This document shows, in pieces, positions 7,210 to 16,252 of a DNA stretch of 16,720 bases (the first letter of the stretch is position 1; each line of letters begins with the position of its first letter). This stretch comes from Psychrobacter sp. (GTDB lineage Bacteria > Pseudomonadota > Gammaproteobacteria > Pseudomonadales > Moraxellaceae). The stretch spans positions 1-16,720 of the forward strand of contig JAAXIL010000092.1 in NCBI GenBank assembly GCA_012270355.1. Direction: 5' to 3'. The notes under the pieces are model-generated. The model made no database searches and had not been told where the DNA came from. It saw only the letters and a program-made list of their open reading frames with translations. Both the position numbers and the translations under genes were made by a program.

Positions 7210-10131
7210 TTAAATCTTCCCGTGACACTGCTTATATTTCAACCCTGACCCACACGGACATGGGGCGTTGCGACTGATGTTCAAATTAGCGTAAGGGTTC
7301 GCATCCGCTTCATTGTCATGACTTGCTTGTTTACTATTCGCTTGATTGTTTGTTGGGTTACCTGCTTGGGTAGCGATTGCTCCTGCCATGCCGACTGGTG
7401 AGCTGATGCTCACGTTCATCTGTCCGCCTGCTCGATTGGCATTGGCTTGTCTGCGATTTAACGCCTCAACTTCTGGGTCGTTGTGCGTCTCACCCGTTAA
7501 GCTATCGACTTCATCATGCTCACAGTCCATGCTACGACTAAGGGCTTAGGCACGGGCTTGACGCTCGGCGTCCATCGCCTCAATCTCTTCTTTCGTCGGG
7601 ATATGTACCCGTGACAAGTCTTGTACCGTGTCCGATTTAATCGCCCCAAGCATCATCTGGAACAAATCAAACGACTCCCGCTTATATTCTTGTTCAGGAT
7701 TTTTTTGAGCATAGCCACGCAGATGGATGCCTTTTCTAAGCTGATCCATCTGCGTGAGATGTTCTTTCCAATGCCGGTCTAAGCTTTGTAGCATAAAGTG
7801 GCGTTCTAGTTGGGCGGCGTTTTGCTCCGTCATTTGCTCACGCCGATGATGATAACGGTCTAGAGCAGCGGTGATGATTTTCTCACGCAAACCTTCTTCA
7901 TCAAGCCTGCGGTCTTCATCCAGCCAATCGTTAATCGGCATATACACCTTAAACTCGTTTTCCAGCTCGTCCTCAAGCCCGTCGATATTCCATTGATCAT
8001 CGATTGACCCGGGCGGCACAAACTGATTGATGAGTGCGTCATACACGTCTCGGTGCATCTGCTCAATCGCCTCTTGCAAATCGGCTTCGGCAAGCAAATC
8101 ATCTCGCTGGGCATAAATAACTTTACGTTGCTCGTTCGCTACGTCGTCTTATTTAAGCAAGTTTATACGAGCATCAAACTCACGCTATTCCACCTTGCCT
8201 TGAGCGTTTTCAATCGAGCGAGACACCATCTTATGCTCAATGGCTTCATCTTCTTTCAGTCCCATTGCTCGCATCATGTTGACGACCCGATCACCTGCAA
8301 AAATTCGCATCAAGTCATCTTCGAGCGACAAAAAGAAGCGAGACTGCCCAGGGTCACCTTGTCGCCCTGCCCGCCCCCGTAGCTGGTTGTCAATACGGCG
8401 GGATTCATGCCGTTCTGAGCCAATGCTATGCAAGCCCACTGCTTCGACAACCGCATCATGCTTATTCTGCCATGCGTCTTTTAGCCGTTTGATTTCTTCA
8501 GGGTCAAGGCTTGATTCTTCAAGATTGTTGGGGTTATTCGGGTCGCTGTGTTCCGCTTGCGGTATAAACGATTGCCAGTTGCCACCTAAAATAATGTCTG
8601 TGCCTCGCCCTGCCATGTTGGTAGCAATGGTCACTGCTCTCGGGCTACCCGCTTGGGCGATGATTTCGGCTTCCCGTTCGTGCTGTTTGGCGTTTAAGAC
8701 GTTGTGCTTGATGCCTTCTTGATCAAGCAAATAGGACAGCTCTTCACTGGCTTCAATGGTCGCCGTACCGACAAGCACTGGTGCTCCTTTTTCCTGAATC
8801 GTCTTAATTTCACGGATGATGCCTTGATATTTGCCCAGTTTGGTCAAGAAAATTTGGTCATCCAAATCAATCCGAGCAATCGGTTTGTGGGTTGGAATCA
8901 CCACCACGTCAAGGTCATAAGTGGATTTAAATTCTGCCGCTTCGGTGTCTGCCGTACCCGTCATACCCGACAGTTTGTCATAAAGGCGAAAATAATTTTG
9001 AAAGGTCGTTGTCGCAAGCGTTTGGTTTTCGGGTTGAATTTCTACGCCCTCCTTGGCTTCCACCGCTTGGTGTAGCCCGTCTGACCAGCGTCGCCCAGGC
9101 ATCGTCCGCCCTGTGTTTTCATCAACGATGATGACCTCGCCTTCATCAACAATATAGTGCACATTTTTGACAAAAATATGATGAGCTCGAATCGCCGCTT
9201 GCACATGAGCAAGGAGGGGCAAACGGGTTGGGCTATATAGACTTTCGTTTTCGCCCAATTCGCCCACTTCCATCAAAAAGCTCTCAATTTTCTCATAGCC
9301 TTTTTCGCTGATTTCAATTTGACGATTTTTTTCATCAATCCAAAAGTCGCCAACTTCGTTGTATTTATTGGCTTCCTCGTCGGTTGAGCGTTCAAGGCGA
9401 GGGATAATGGTGTTGATGAGGGCATAAGTAGCGGACGAATCTTCGGCTTGACCCGAAATGATGAGCGGGGTACGGGCTTCATCAATCAAAATTGAGTCGA
9501 TTTCATCAATGATACAAAAGTTGAGCGGACGCTGTTTTTTGTCCGCTAACGAGAACACCATGTTATCGCGCAAATAGTCAAAGCCATACTCATTATTGGT
9601 GCCATAGGTAATGTCGGCTTGATAGGCATCAATCTTTTCTTGCGGGGGCTGCTGGGAATAAATCACCCCGACTGTCAACCCCAAAAAGTCAAATAGCGGA
9701 CGGTTTAGGTCAGCATCCCGAGCCGCCAAATAGTCATTGACCGTGACAACATGAACGCCCTTGCCACTTAACGCATTCAAATAAATGGCAAGCGTCGCCA
9801 TCAAGGTTTTACCCTCACCCGTCCGCATCTCCGCGATTTTGCCTTCATGCAAGGTGATACCGCCGATGAGCTGGACGTCAAAATGACGCATACCAAGCGT
9901 GCGTTTGGACGCCTCACGGCACACCGCAAACGCCTCGGGCAATAGTTTATCGAGGCTCGTGCCGTCTTGAAATTGCTGTTTAAATTCCGCCGTCTTTTGC
10001 TTGAGTTCGGCATCGCTGAGCTTACTGATGGTCTCTTCAAAGGCGTTAATTTTTTTGACCGTTTGACGCATCCGTTTGAGTTCACGGTCATTTTTTGTGC
10101 CGACAACACTTCCGACTATCTTCGATAACAT
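7210..10131 (-). pseudogene. secA: Preprotein translocase ATPase SecA, interrupted by three in-frame stops
   Basis: SecA drives preproteins through SecYEG and is essential in bacteria. One continuous frame of 973 positions aligns with the family from start to end. The Walker A MRTGEGKT is at 102-109 and the DEAD-type box is [15 protein letters not shown] from 209. The conserved VTVNDYLA and MAGRGTDI segments are present, the C-terminal scaffold includes [10 protein letters not shown], and the zinc motif [13 protein letters not shown] starts at 958. Three codons are stops: 649 (TAG, 8187-8185), where relatives have Ser in VESR; 661 (TAA, 8151-8149), where relatives have Tyr in YDDV; and 862 (TAA, 7548-7546). 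There is no frameshift. If real, the protein ends in the helical scaffold region. It is divergent from mutS and immediately upstream of gspE. Confidence 0.92.
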
Positions 10132-10174
10132 GGGCTTTCCGCTGAATTAAATCTTTAAAAAGTGATTAAAAAAT

Positions 10175-10187
10175 GGGTGCTATTATA
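10175..10187 (-). promoter_or_regulatory. Putative secA promoter -10 and discriminator
   Basis: On the minus strand, TATAAT (10187-10182) is followed by AGCACCC, the same string seen at the ytjB-like gene. The -35 region is weak (TATCTA at 17 nt spacing). The start codon is about 50 nt downstream. Confidence 0.55.
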
Positions 10188-10223
10188 TATGGTCACACAC
10201 AAGATAGATACAAGGGCAGTCTA

Positions 10224-10232
10224 TGCTAAAAT
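10224..10232 (+). promoter_or_regulatory. Putative extended -10 promoter of mutS
   Basis: TGCTAAAAT contains a TGn extension and TAAAAT (5 of 6 to the consensus). It lies 34 nt before ATG 10267. A transcript from here would exclude the upstream GTG start at 10162. Confidence 0.45.
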
Positions 10233-10266
10233 AAACTACCCCAACTCTCAACACCCTACTCGTTTC

Positions 10267-13200
10267 ATGACCCAACCCACGCTCGAACTTAACGCTTCTA
10301 AACAACCACAGTCCCACCTCATTCAAATCGGCGATAAAACTTATAACCTTGAGCATCACACGCCGATGATGGTGCAATATCTCACCTTAAAAGCCGATTA
10401 TCCCGATGCCCTACTGCTGTATCGCATGGGCGATTTTTATGAGTTGTTTTTTGACGATGCGATTTTAGCATCCGAAATTTTGGACATTACCTTGACGCGT
10501 CGGGGGCAGGACAAAGCGGGCAATGTGATTGCAATGGCGGGCGTGCCATATCATTCTGCCGACAGCTATATGGCACGGCTGATTGCCAATGGGCAAACCG
10601 TGGTGATTTGCGAGCAAGTGGATACGCCTGCCGAGGCAGACAATGCCGATAAAACGGATAGCACAAAACAAAAGCCTGCCAATAAGTTGATGCGTCGAGA
10701 AGTGGTGAAAACCCTAACCGCAGGCACGCTCACCGACGACACCTTGATTTCCCCAAATACCACGCCTTCTGTAGTTGCCATAGATTTGGGCATAAAAAAA
10801 GGACGGGGCAAACCCGATACGCTAACAGGCATCGGCATCAGTCAGTTGGATTTAAACGCAGGCACGCTGAGAACGCAAACGCTAGCGTTTACCGCTAAAA
10901 CAAACACTGAAACAGATAATGAAGCCCGTAGTGAGCTGAGTAGTGGACTGAAAGCCAACGCTTTCGCCCATTTATTCGGTTATAGCAAACAAAGTTCTGA
11001 CATTAATCCAAATGATGACCCCTCCGCCCCGTTTGCCTCGCTTGCCAACCAGGTGAGTGCCATTCTGACTCGGTTTGCCCCAAGCGAAATCATTTTGTCT
11101 GAAGGCTTGGATGAGGCGTGGCGACTGCCTCTTAAACAGGGGGTAGACACGACGCTTGCTGGCCCCGTTTTAGCGGTAGCTTCCAGTGACTTTCATCCCA
11201 ATCATGCTCGGCAGACCATTGCCAAACAGTTTGGCATTTCGCATTTGGATGGGCTGGGTATCGAAGGCGATAGCCTTGCCCAAACCACCTGTGCCTCGCT
11301 GATTCATTATGCCCAGCAAACCCAGCAACAACACATTCCACACATCAATGAGGTCATCGTTGAACGGGACGCAGATTATCTCATCGTTGATGCGACCAGT
11401 AGCCGAGGCTTAGAGCTATTCGAAAGCAATACGCCAAACGGCACCAGCCTGATGTCGGTCGTCAATCACTGCAAAACGCCCATGGGTAAACGGTTGCTGG
11501 TTTCTCAACTAAAACGCCCGTTGCGATTAAGCAGTGATGGCAATTTGCACACCTTAAATCTACGCCTTGATGCCATAGGTTGGCTCACTCGTCTGCCAGC
11601 TTCTGCGATTGAGAGTTTGCAAGCGGGGCTAACGGGCGTGGCAGACATTGAGCGTATCGCCACTCGCATCAGCCTCGGTACTGCAAAACCCAAAGACCTA
11701 AGACGACTTTCGGACACCGTCCACACCGCCTCACAACTGACGATGAGTTTAACCCATTTGGGTTTGAGTGATGCCGACACTGGGTTACTGCCGTTATTGC
11801 TGGGCAATTTGCCACCGCATACCGCAGAGATTACCGCATTCAGCGAACTGATTGAGCAAGCGATTGTCGAAGACCCCCCTACCCATACCCGCGAGGGGGG
11901 CATGATTGCGACGGGGTTTGATGCTGAGTTTGACCGCCTCACCCATCTGCACACCAACGTCCAAGACACGCTCGATGCGATGGTGCAAGAGGCTCAAGAT
12001 ACCCATAATTTACCAAGCCTAAAAATCGGCTTTAACAAGGTCAGTGGCTTTTATTTTGAATTGCCCAAAGGTCAAGCCAAATCTGCCCCCGATGCATTTA
12101 TCCGTAGGCAGACGTTAAAAAACAGCGAACGCTTTACTACCGAGGCCTTGAAGGAACTTGAAACCGAATACCTCGACGCCCAAACCGATGCCCTTGCCCG
12201 TGAAAAAGCGGTGTATGCCAAATTGCTACAAACGCTGGGGGAACAATTAGCCTTAATGCGGACGCTCAGTGCGACGCTGGCTCAGTTAGACGTACTCATC
12301 AATTGGGCATGGCTCGCCATCACCTTTGGCTGGACACGCCCGACGCTTGATGCGTCTGCCAGCTTTGTTGACATCCGTGCAGGAAGGCATGTTGTGGTAG
12401 AGGCGATGGGGCATCCAAATTTTATGGCATCAAAGCAGACCAAATCCAGCCATTCACCCTCACCGTCCACTACTGCCCAAACCTTTGTTGCCAACGATTG
12501 CCAGTTGGGGGCTATTACAGATAGCGACAACCGTCATGAGCGTATGCTACTCATCACTGGACCGAACATGGGCGGGAAATCCACCTATATGCGTCAAACT
12601 GCCCTAATCGTATTGCTGGCGTGTTGTGGTAGTTTTGTGCCAGCAAGTTCGGCAACAATCGGCGATATTGACCGCATCTTCACTCGTATCGGGTCGGCAG
12701 ACGACTTGGCAGGGGGCAAGTCCACCTTTATGGTTGAGATGATGGAAACCGCCCAAATTTTGAACCTTGCCACCAATCAGTCTTTGGTACTGATGGACGA
12801 AGTCGGGCGAGGCACGGCAACCACCGACGGCTTAGCAATCGCCACCGCTTGCGTCAAAAAACTGTGTGCGATGGACTGTCTCACATTATTTGCCACGCAT
12901 TATTTTGAATTGACCGAATTGACAAATCAGTCTGATTATCAGCATCATCTCAAAAATGTGCACGTTGCCACTACCGAAGTCGATGGGCAACTGCTTCTTT
13001 TGCATAAAATCATGGCAGGTTCAGCCAGCTCCAGCTTTGGCTTACACGTGGCTAAATTAGCAGGATTGCCGAATGACGTGTTAAACCATGCTAAAAATGA
13101 GCTTAATCATTTACAAGCATCCGCAAAGCAGAAAAAAGATACATCGTCTGAAGTCACTAATGCCACAACGCAGAGAGATGCACATGGTTATTCTAATCAC

Positions 13201-13371
13201 ACACTACCTTATGCTCAATTGGACACCTCGTCTAGGCTCCCCGCAACGCCTGAGCAATCTCAGCCCCATGCTGTCTTGACCATATTACAAGATATTGACC
13301 CCGATGACCTCACGCCCAAGCAAGCGTTAGAAACCATGTATCAACTTAAATCAGCAGTTCAATTAAATTAA
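10267..13371 (+). CDS. mutS: DNA mismatch repair protein MutS
   Basis: MutS recognises mismatches and small loops and recruits MutL. The mismatch-binding motif [10 protein letters not shown] is near residues 55-64. The core and clamp domains follow, with [10 protein letters not shown] in the clamp region. The ATPase has Walker [10 protein letters not shown] (765-773), then [12 protein letters not shown] and the [10 protein letters not shown] switch. I chose ATG 10267 because the following residues (Met-Thr-Gln-Pro) begin the conserved region and a promoter lies at 10224, although the frame is open from GTG 10162. The 1034 residues are about 180 more than E. coli MutS. The extra length is in low-complexity inserts near residues 122-140 and 208-255 and in a linker near 950-1005. 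It is divergent from secA. Confidence 0.96.
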   Translation: MTQPTLELNASKQPQSHLIQIGDKTYNLEHHTPMMVQYLTLKADYPDALLLYRMGDFYELFFDDAILASEILDITLTRRGQDKAGNVIAMAGVPYHSADSYMARLIANGQTVVICEQVDTPAEADNADKTDSTKQKPANKLMRREVVKTLTAGTLTDDTLISPNTTPSVVAIDLGIKKGRGKPDTLTGIGISQLDLNAGTLRTQTLAFTAKTNTETDNEARSELSSGLKANAFAHLFGYSKQSSDINPNDDPSAPFASLANQVSAILTRFAPSEIILSEGLDEAWRLPLKQGVDTTLAGPVLAVASSDFHPNHARQTIAKQFGISHLDGLGIEGDSLAQTTCASLIHYAQQTQQQHIPHINEVIVERDADYLIVDATSSRGLELFESNTPNGTSLMSVVNHCKTPMGKRLLVSQLKRPLRLSSDGNLHTLNLRLDAIGWLTRLPASAIESLQAGLTGVADIERIATRISLGTAKPKDLRRLSDTVHTASQLTMSLTHLGLSDADTGLLPLLLGNLPPHTAEITAFSELIEQAIVEDPPTHTREGGMIATGFDAEFDRLTHLHTNVQDTLDAMVQEAQDTHNLPSLKIGFNKVSGFYFELPKGQAKSAPDAFIRRQTLKNSERFTTEALKELETEYLDAQTDALAREKAVYAKLLQTLGEQLALMRTLSATLAQLDVLINWAWLAITFGWTRPTLDASASFVDIRAGRHVVVEAMGHPNFMASKQTKSSHSPSPSTTAQTFVANDCQLGAITDSDNRHERMLLITGPNMGGKSTYMRQTALIVLLACCGSFVPASSATIGDIDRIFTRIGSADDLAGGKSTFMVEMMETAQILNLATNQSLVLMDEVGRGTATTDGLAIATACVKKLCAMDCLTLFATHYFELTELTNQSDYQHHLKNVHVATTEVDGQLLLLHKIMAGSASSSFGLHVAKLAGLPNDVLNHAKNELNHLQASAKQKKDTSSEVTNATTQRDAHGYSNHTLPYAQLDTSSRLPATPEQSQPHAVLTILQDIDPDDLTPKQALETMYQLKSAVQLN

Positions 13372-13423
13372 TCCAACGCCCTGTGGTTAACTGCCCCGCC
13401 TGCCACTTAGATTTGTGTCTGAT

Positions 13424-13456
13424 GCCATATCAGCGTAAAATATGGCGGATTATTTT
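13424..13456 (+). terminator. Probable mutS terminator
   Basis: GCCATAT (13424-13430) pairs with ATATGGC (13440-13446) across a 9-nt loop. GGATTATTTTT follows, an interrupted but T-rich tract. Confidence 0.6.
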
Positions 13457-13543
13457 TACTCATTTCATTTAAGTTATAGCCTTAGCAGAATAAATGACAT
13501 GTGTTGTTATTCTGATTAGGCGATATTAAGGTATCCAACCGCC

Positions 13544-13873
13544 ATGACCTTTGTTGTAACCGATAACTGCATCAACTGCAAATACACCGACTGTGTCGAA
13601 GTCTGCCCCGTCGATTGTTTTTATGAAGGACCAAACTTTTTGGTTATTCACCCTGATGAGTGCATCGACTGTGCCTTGTGTGAGCCAGAGTGTCCTGCCA
13701 ATGCCATTTTTTCGGAAGATGAAGTGCCCGAAGGTCAAGAAGTGTTTATTGAGTTAAATGCCGAGCTGTCAGACGAGTGGGAGGACAATAACATCACCGA
13801 AATGAAAGACAAATTGCCTGAAGCCGAAAAGTGGGATGGTGTGCCTGACAAGTTGCAGTATTTAGAAAAGTAA
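13544..13873 (+). CDS. fdxA: 7Fe ferredoxin FdxA
   Basis: This is a small cytoplasmic electron carrier with one [3Fe-4S] and one [4Fe-4S] cluster. Cysteines are at residues 9, 12, 17, 21 and 25 (CINC, TDC, EVCPVDC) and at 40, 43, 46 and 50 ([12 protein letters not shown]). That is the Azotobacter FdI/FdxA pattern, followed by the usual acidic C-terminal extension with WDGVPDK. The length of 109 residues is typical of the family. The DUF4130-type gene starts 24 bp downstream on the same strand and may be co-transcribed. The electron partner cannot be read from the sequence. I saw no obvious promoter with good matches between the mutS terminator and the ATG. Confidence 0.95.
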   Translation: MTFVVTDNCINCKYTDCVEVCPVDCFYEGPNFLVIHPDECIDCALCEPECPANAIFSEDEVPEGQEVFIELNAELSDEWEDNNITEMKDKLPEAEKWDGVPDKLQYLEK

Positions 13874-13897
13874 CCTTAATTCAATTCAATCATTGAG

Positions 13898-14767
13898 TTG
13901 AAACCCCTGTCCTTGACTGCTACCCCTGCCCCGCCTCAATCCGCCAACGTGTTTATTTATGAGCCCACGTTTGAAGGCTGGTTGTCGGCGGTGTTCGCGG
14001 TGTATGAACCCACAACACAAGAGTTACGCGATTTAAAAGTAGCAAGTGAGACTGATTATGTCCCTTCGCTAATTGACACTACCATCCATGTCGCCCAAAA
14101 CGACGCCCATGCCGAGCGGGTACTTGTCAGGCTACAAGACCGCTTTGGCAAGTCAGGTATGAGGCAACTTTTGTGGGGGTTTTTATCCGAACAAACAGAC
14201 ATTGGCACGGTGTTATTTCGAGTTGTAAAGTACGGACTTGACCATCCCAAACGGGCGGTGTTGCAAGATTTGGGCAATTTAGACGTGTTACACTTGGCTC
14301 AAACTGTCAAATCAGTTGGACGAGAAAAACATCGTATGGAAGCCTTTGTTCGGTTTGAGCATACCATCGATGATGTGTACTTTGCTCGGGTTGAGCCTGA
14401 TTTTAATGTCTTGCCCCTCATCGCCCCCCACTTACAGAACCGCTATCAAGACCAACATTGGGCGATTTATGATTTGCGTCGAGACTATGGCATCTTTTAT
14501 GACATGAGTTTAAGCGATGGTAAATCGCCCGCTCCCTTGCAAACCATCGTCGACGTAGATGAAAATGCCTTGCGTGACCCAAAAAGCGTGCATAGTGAGC
14601 GAGAGCAACAATATCAGCAATTTTGGCAGGGCTATTTTGTCAATGTGAACATCAAAGAACGCAAAAATCCTCGCCTGCATAAACAGTATCTACCGCAACG
14701 CTATTGGAAATACTTAAGCGAAAAACAAGTGTTGCCAAATGCCGAGCATCTGGCTAAAAAGCGTTAG
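13898..14767 (+). CDS. TIGR03915/DUF4130-type putative DNA metabolism protein
   Basis: The protein matches, from memory, the TIGR03915 (DUF4130) family of putative DNA repair or metabolism proteins. The N terminus IYEPTFEGWLSAVF corresponds to the family's opening YDGSFEGLL-type motif. Later parts include MEAFVRFE, then RVEPDFNVLPLIAPH, DLRRDYGIFYD and, near the end, RLHKQYLPQRYWKYLSE. The biochemical activity is not established. In other bacteria the gene is usually beside a radical-SAM partner (TIGR03916), which is not in this window. The start is uncertain: TTG 13898 gives 289 residues, and GTG 13949 would begin right at the conserved motif. Neither has a convincing ribosome binding site, so coupling to fdxA is possible. 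Confidence 0.8.
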   Translation: MKPLSLTATPAPPQSANVFIYEPTFEGWLSAVFAVYEPTTQELRDLKVASETDYVPSLIDTTIHVAQNDAHAERVLVRLQDRFGKSGMRQLLWGFLSEQTDIGTVLFRVVKYGLDHPKRAVLQDLGNLDVLHLAQTVKSVGREKHRMEAFVRFEHTIDDVYFARVEPDFNVLPLIAPHLQNRYQDQHWAIYDLRRDYGIFYDMSLSDGKSPAPLQTIVDVDENALRDPKSVHSEREQQYQQFWQGYFVNVNIKERKNPRLHKQYLPQRYWKYLSEKQVLPNAEHLAKKR

Positions 14768-14785
14768 CACTTTTAGGATGACCTC

Positions 14786-15988
14786 ATGATTGTCATGCGT
14801 TTGCTCTCCTCACTAAAACATGATGAATCCGAACGAGGGATTTTTCATCTGGGGCGGGCACTCGTGAAACGAGGTGATACGTCCATCATTGTGGCTGGGG
14901 CGGATCATGACAATGAGTTGGTCAAACGCCTTGAGCGAGAAGGCAACATCTATCATCAGCTTATCATTCAAAAAAAGTCTTGGACTTCGCTTCGTTATGT
15001 GTTTGCCCTGCGTCGGCTGATTGAAAAATACAATCCCGATATCATCCATATCCATTCTCGCACGCCTGCTTGGGTGCTACATTGGGCATTGAAAGGGGCA
15101 AAGGTTAAGACATTTCCAAAATTGGTTTCTACCATTTATGGATTTTATCCGCTTAATAATTATGCCAAAGCCTTGCTCAAAGCCGATCATCTCATCACTG
15201 TGTCGGACAGTGTGACGGATTATTTGGTGCAAGGTTTGCAAGCCGTGAACGCTCCTGCCAAAACCATGACCCGCATTTATCGGGGCGTGGATACCCGCAC
15301 TTATCCTTATCGCCACAATCCATCCGTGTATTGGCTACGCAAAACCTTTGCGGAATTTCCTGAGCTTGAGCATAAAAAATGGCTGTTGTTTCCTACGGTC
15401 ATCGGCTCGGAATATGGTCAGGAATGGCTGGTTGATATTTTGGGCAATCTGCAAGACGAATTCCCGAGCATTCATGTGATTGTGATGGACGATGACGACG
15501 ATCGAGATGGCGTGGTGTATGAGGAATTTCGGCAACGACTGTATGCGTTGGACTTAACCGACAGGGTCACATTCGTTGGCTCAAAACGCAATGATTTACG
15601 AGAATGGCTGGCAGGGGCAAATCTGGTGCTGGCTCTTGCCAATCAACCCGAATCCATTGGCATCAATGTGCTACAAGCGATTCATCTTGGCACGCCTGTT
15701 GTCGGCTGGAACAAAGGGGCGTTTGGTGAAATTCTTGCCCCCCTCTATCCGCAAGGGTTGGTAAAGACGGGCAATGCCTATGCGTTGTGCAAGGTGGTCG
15801 GCAGTCAACTCAAAAACCCGATGCGTCCTGCGATGACCGATAAATTTACCATGAAGCAGATGATTGAGCAGACTCTAGCCGTGTATGATAAGTTGGCGAA
15901 TATTGACAGTCAGAATGAATTTGGTGAATTGTCCATGCCCGATGCAGATAAAAAGGCGAGTTTACACACCAGTAAATTCAGTGCTTAA
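14786..15988 (+). CDS. Glycosyltransferase, GT4 family (GT-B fold)
   Basis: This 400-residue protein has the two Rossmann-like domains of GT-B enzymes. The N-terminal acceptor domain includes PDIIHIHSRTPAWVLHW and a VSTIYGFYPLN segment, and a central IYRGVDT segment follows. The donor domain includes DRVTFVGSKRNDLREWLAGA and the segment PESIGINVLQAIHLGTPVVG. This suggests transfer of a sugar from a nucleotide donor during lipooligosaccharide or other surface-glycan synthesis. The donor and acceptor are unknown. In the usual E-x7-E motif the first Glu is present (residue 289) but the second is Gln297. ATG 14786 has an AGGA site at 14776-14779. The gene is 18 bp after the DUF4130-type gene and ends before a hairpin terminator. 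Confidence 0.88.
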   Translation: MIVMRLLSSLKHDESERGIFHLGRALVKRGDTSIIVAGADHDNELVKRLEREGNIYHQLIIQKKSWTSLRYVFALRRLIEKYNPDIIHIHSRTPAWVLHWALKGAKVKTFPKLVSTIYGFYPLNNYAKALLKADHLITVSDSVTDYLVQGLQAVNAPAKTMTRIYRGVDTRTYPYRHNPSVYWLRKTFAEFPELEHKKWLLFPTVIGSEYGQEWLVDILGNLQDEFPSIHVIVMDDDDDRDGVVYEEFRQRLYALDLTDRVTFVGSKRNDLREWLAGANLVLALANQPESIGINVLQAIHLGTPVVGWNKGAFGEILAPLYPQGLVKTGNAYALCKVVGSQLKNPMRPAMTDKFTMKQMIEQTLAVYDKLANIDSQNEFGELSMPDADKKASLHTSKFSA

Positions 15989-16043
15989 ACCATAAATCTC
16001 GTTCATTCATCTTTTGTTTGCCTTCATAAAACTTATAAATACC

Positions 16044-16080
16044 AAAAAACCCAAACCTAGGGCAAAAGGTTTGGGCTTTA
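16044..16080. terminator. Hairpin terminator, strongest on the minus strand
   Basis: CCCAAACCT (16050-16058) pairs with AGGTTTGGG (16067-16075) across an 8-nt loop. On the minus strand the stem is followed directly by TTTTTT (16049-16044), a full intrinsic terminator for the predicted small RNA. On the plus strand only CTTTA follows, so it may end the glycosyltransferase transcript less efficiently. Confidence 0.85.
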
Positions 16081-16153
16081 GGGAAAACATCCTGTTACTT
16101 GTGAGTTCCATCTCACTCAACACGTTGCAATCCATGCAATTCCTTGTGTTGAT
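16044..16153 (-). ncRNA. Predicted Rsm/Csr-type CsrA-sequestering small RNA
   Basis: The transcript would be about 110 nt, starting near 16153. Stem CAACAC/GUGUUG (16146-16151 with 16118-16123) encloses an unpaired AAGGAA and an inner hairpin UUGCA-UGGAU-UGCAA. A second hairpin is GUGAG-AUGGAA-CUCAC (16101-16116). A third is AAC-AGGAU-GUU (16086-16096). Four GGA motifs (16141-16143, 16131-16133, 16107-16109 and 16090-16092) are thus present, three of them in loops. The last, GUAACAGGAUGU, matches the CsrA SELEX consensus RUACARGGAUGU at 10 of 12 positions. An intrinsic terminator closes the gene. A TATAAT box and a GacA-type box lie upstream. This architecture is that of RsmX/Y/Z and CsrB RNAs, which titrate CsrA/RsmA. 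I know of no described Moraxellaceae member at this locus. A 42-codon frame crosses the region but runs through the terminator. Confidence 0.75.
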
Positions 16154-16159
16154 GGGTGT

Positions 16160-16188
16160 ATTATAGGCATTTAACTTATGTCCACCTA
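16160..16188 (-). promoter_or_regulatory. Promoter of the predicted small RNA
   Basis: On the minus strand a perfect TATAAT (16165-16160) is followed by ACACCC. The -35 region at 17 nt spacing is TAGGTG, a poor match, consistent with a promoter that needs an activator. Confidence 0.65.
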
Positions 16189-16209
16189 GACGCTAAAAAC
16201 GTCTTGTCT

Positions 16210-16227
16210 TGTACGCTTTGGCTTACG
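16210..16227 (-). promoter_or_regulatory. GacA-type upstream activating sequence
   Basis: On the minus strand this reads CGTAAG-CCAAAG-CGTACA. The known GacA/UvrY box is TGTAAG-N6-CTTACA, so 10 of 12 defined positions match with the exact spacing. It lies 44 nt upstream of the -10 box, centred about 66 nt before the predicted start. Confidence 0.65.
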
Positions 16228-16252
16228 AAACGACTAGGCTGAAATGGCAATC

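Noticed and set aside
8240-8722. Plus-strand open frames across secA and similar opposite-strand frames over gspE, mutS and recA
   Set aside because: They are shadows of conserved genes on the other strand, with no recognisable protein features or ribosome binding sites.
7210-10131. Frameshifts as the cause of the split secA
   Set aside because: All three pieces are in one frame; codon counts between them are whole numbers and the intervening codons read as conserved SecA.
10162-10266. MutS start at GTG 10162
   Set aside because: The extra 35 residues are unlike the family and would lie upstream of the likely mutS promoter.
16007-16135. A 42-codon minus-strand frame starting at ATG 16135 with an AAGGA site, overlapping the predicted small RNA
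   Set aside because: It reads straight through the intrinsic terminator, its hydrophobic end is produced by the T-rich terminator, and the paired hairpins explain the bases better. A leader peptide is not fully excluded.
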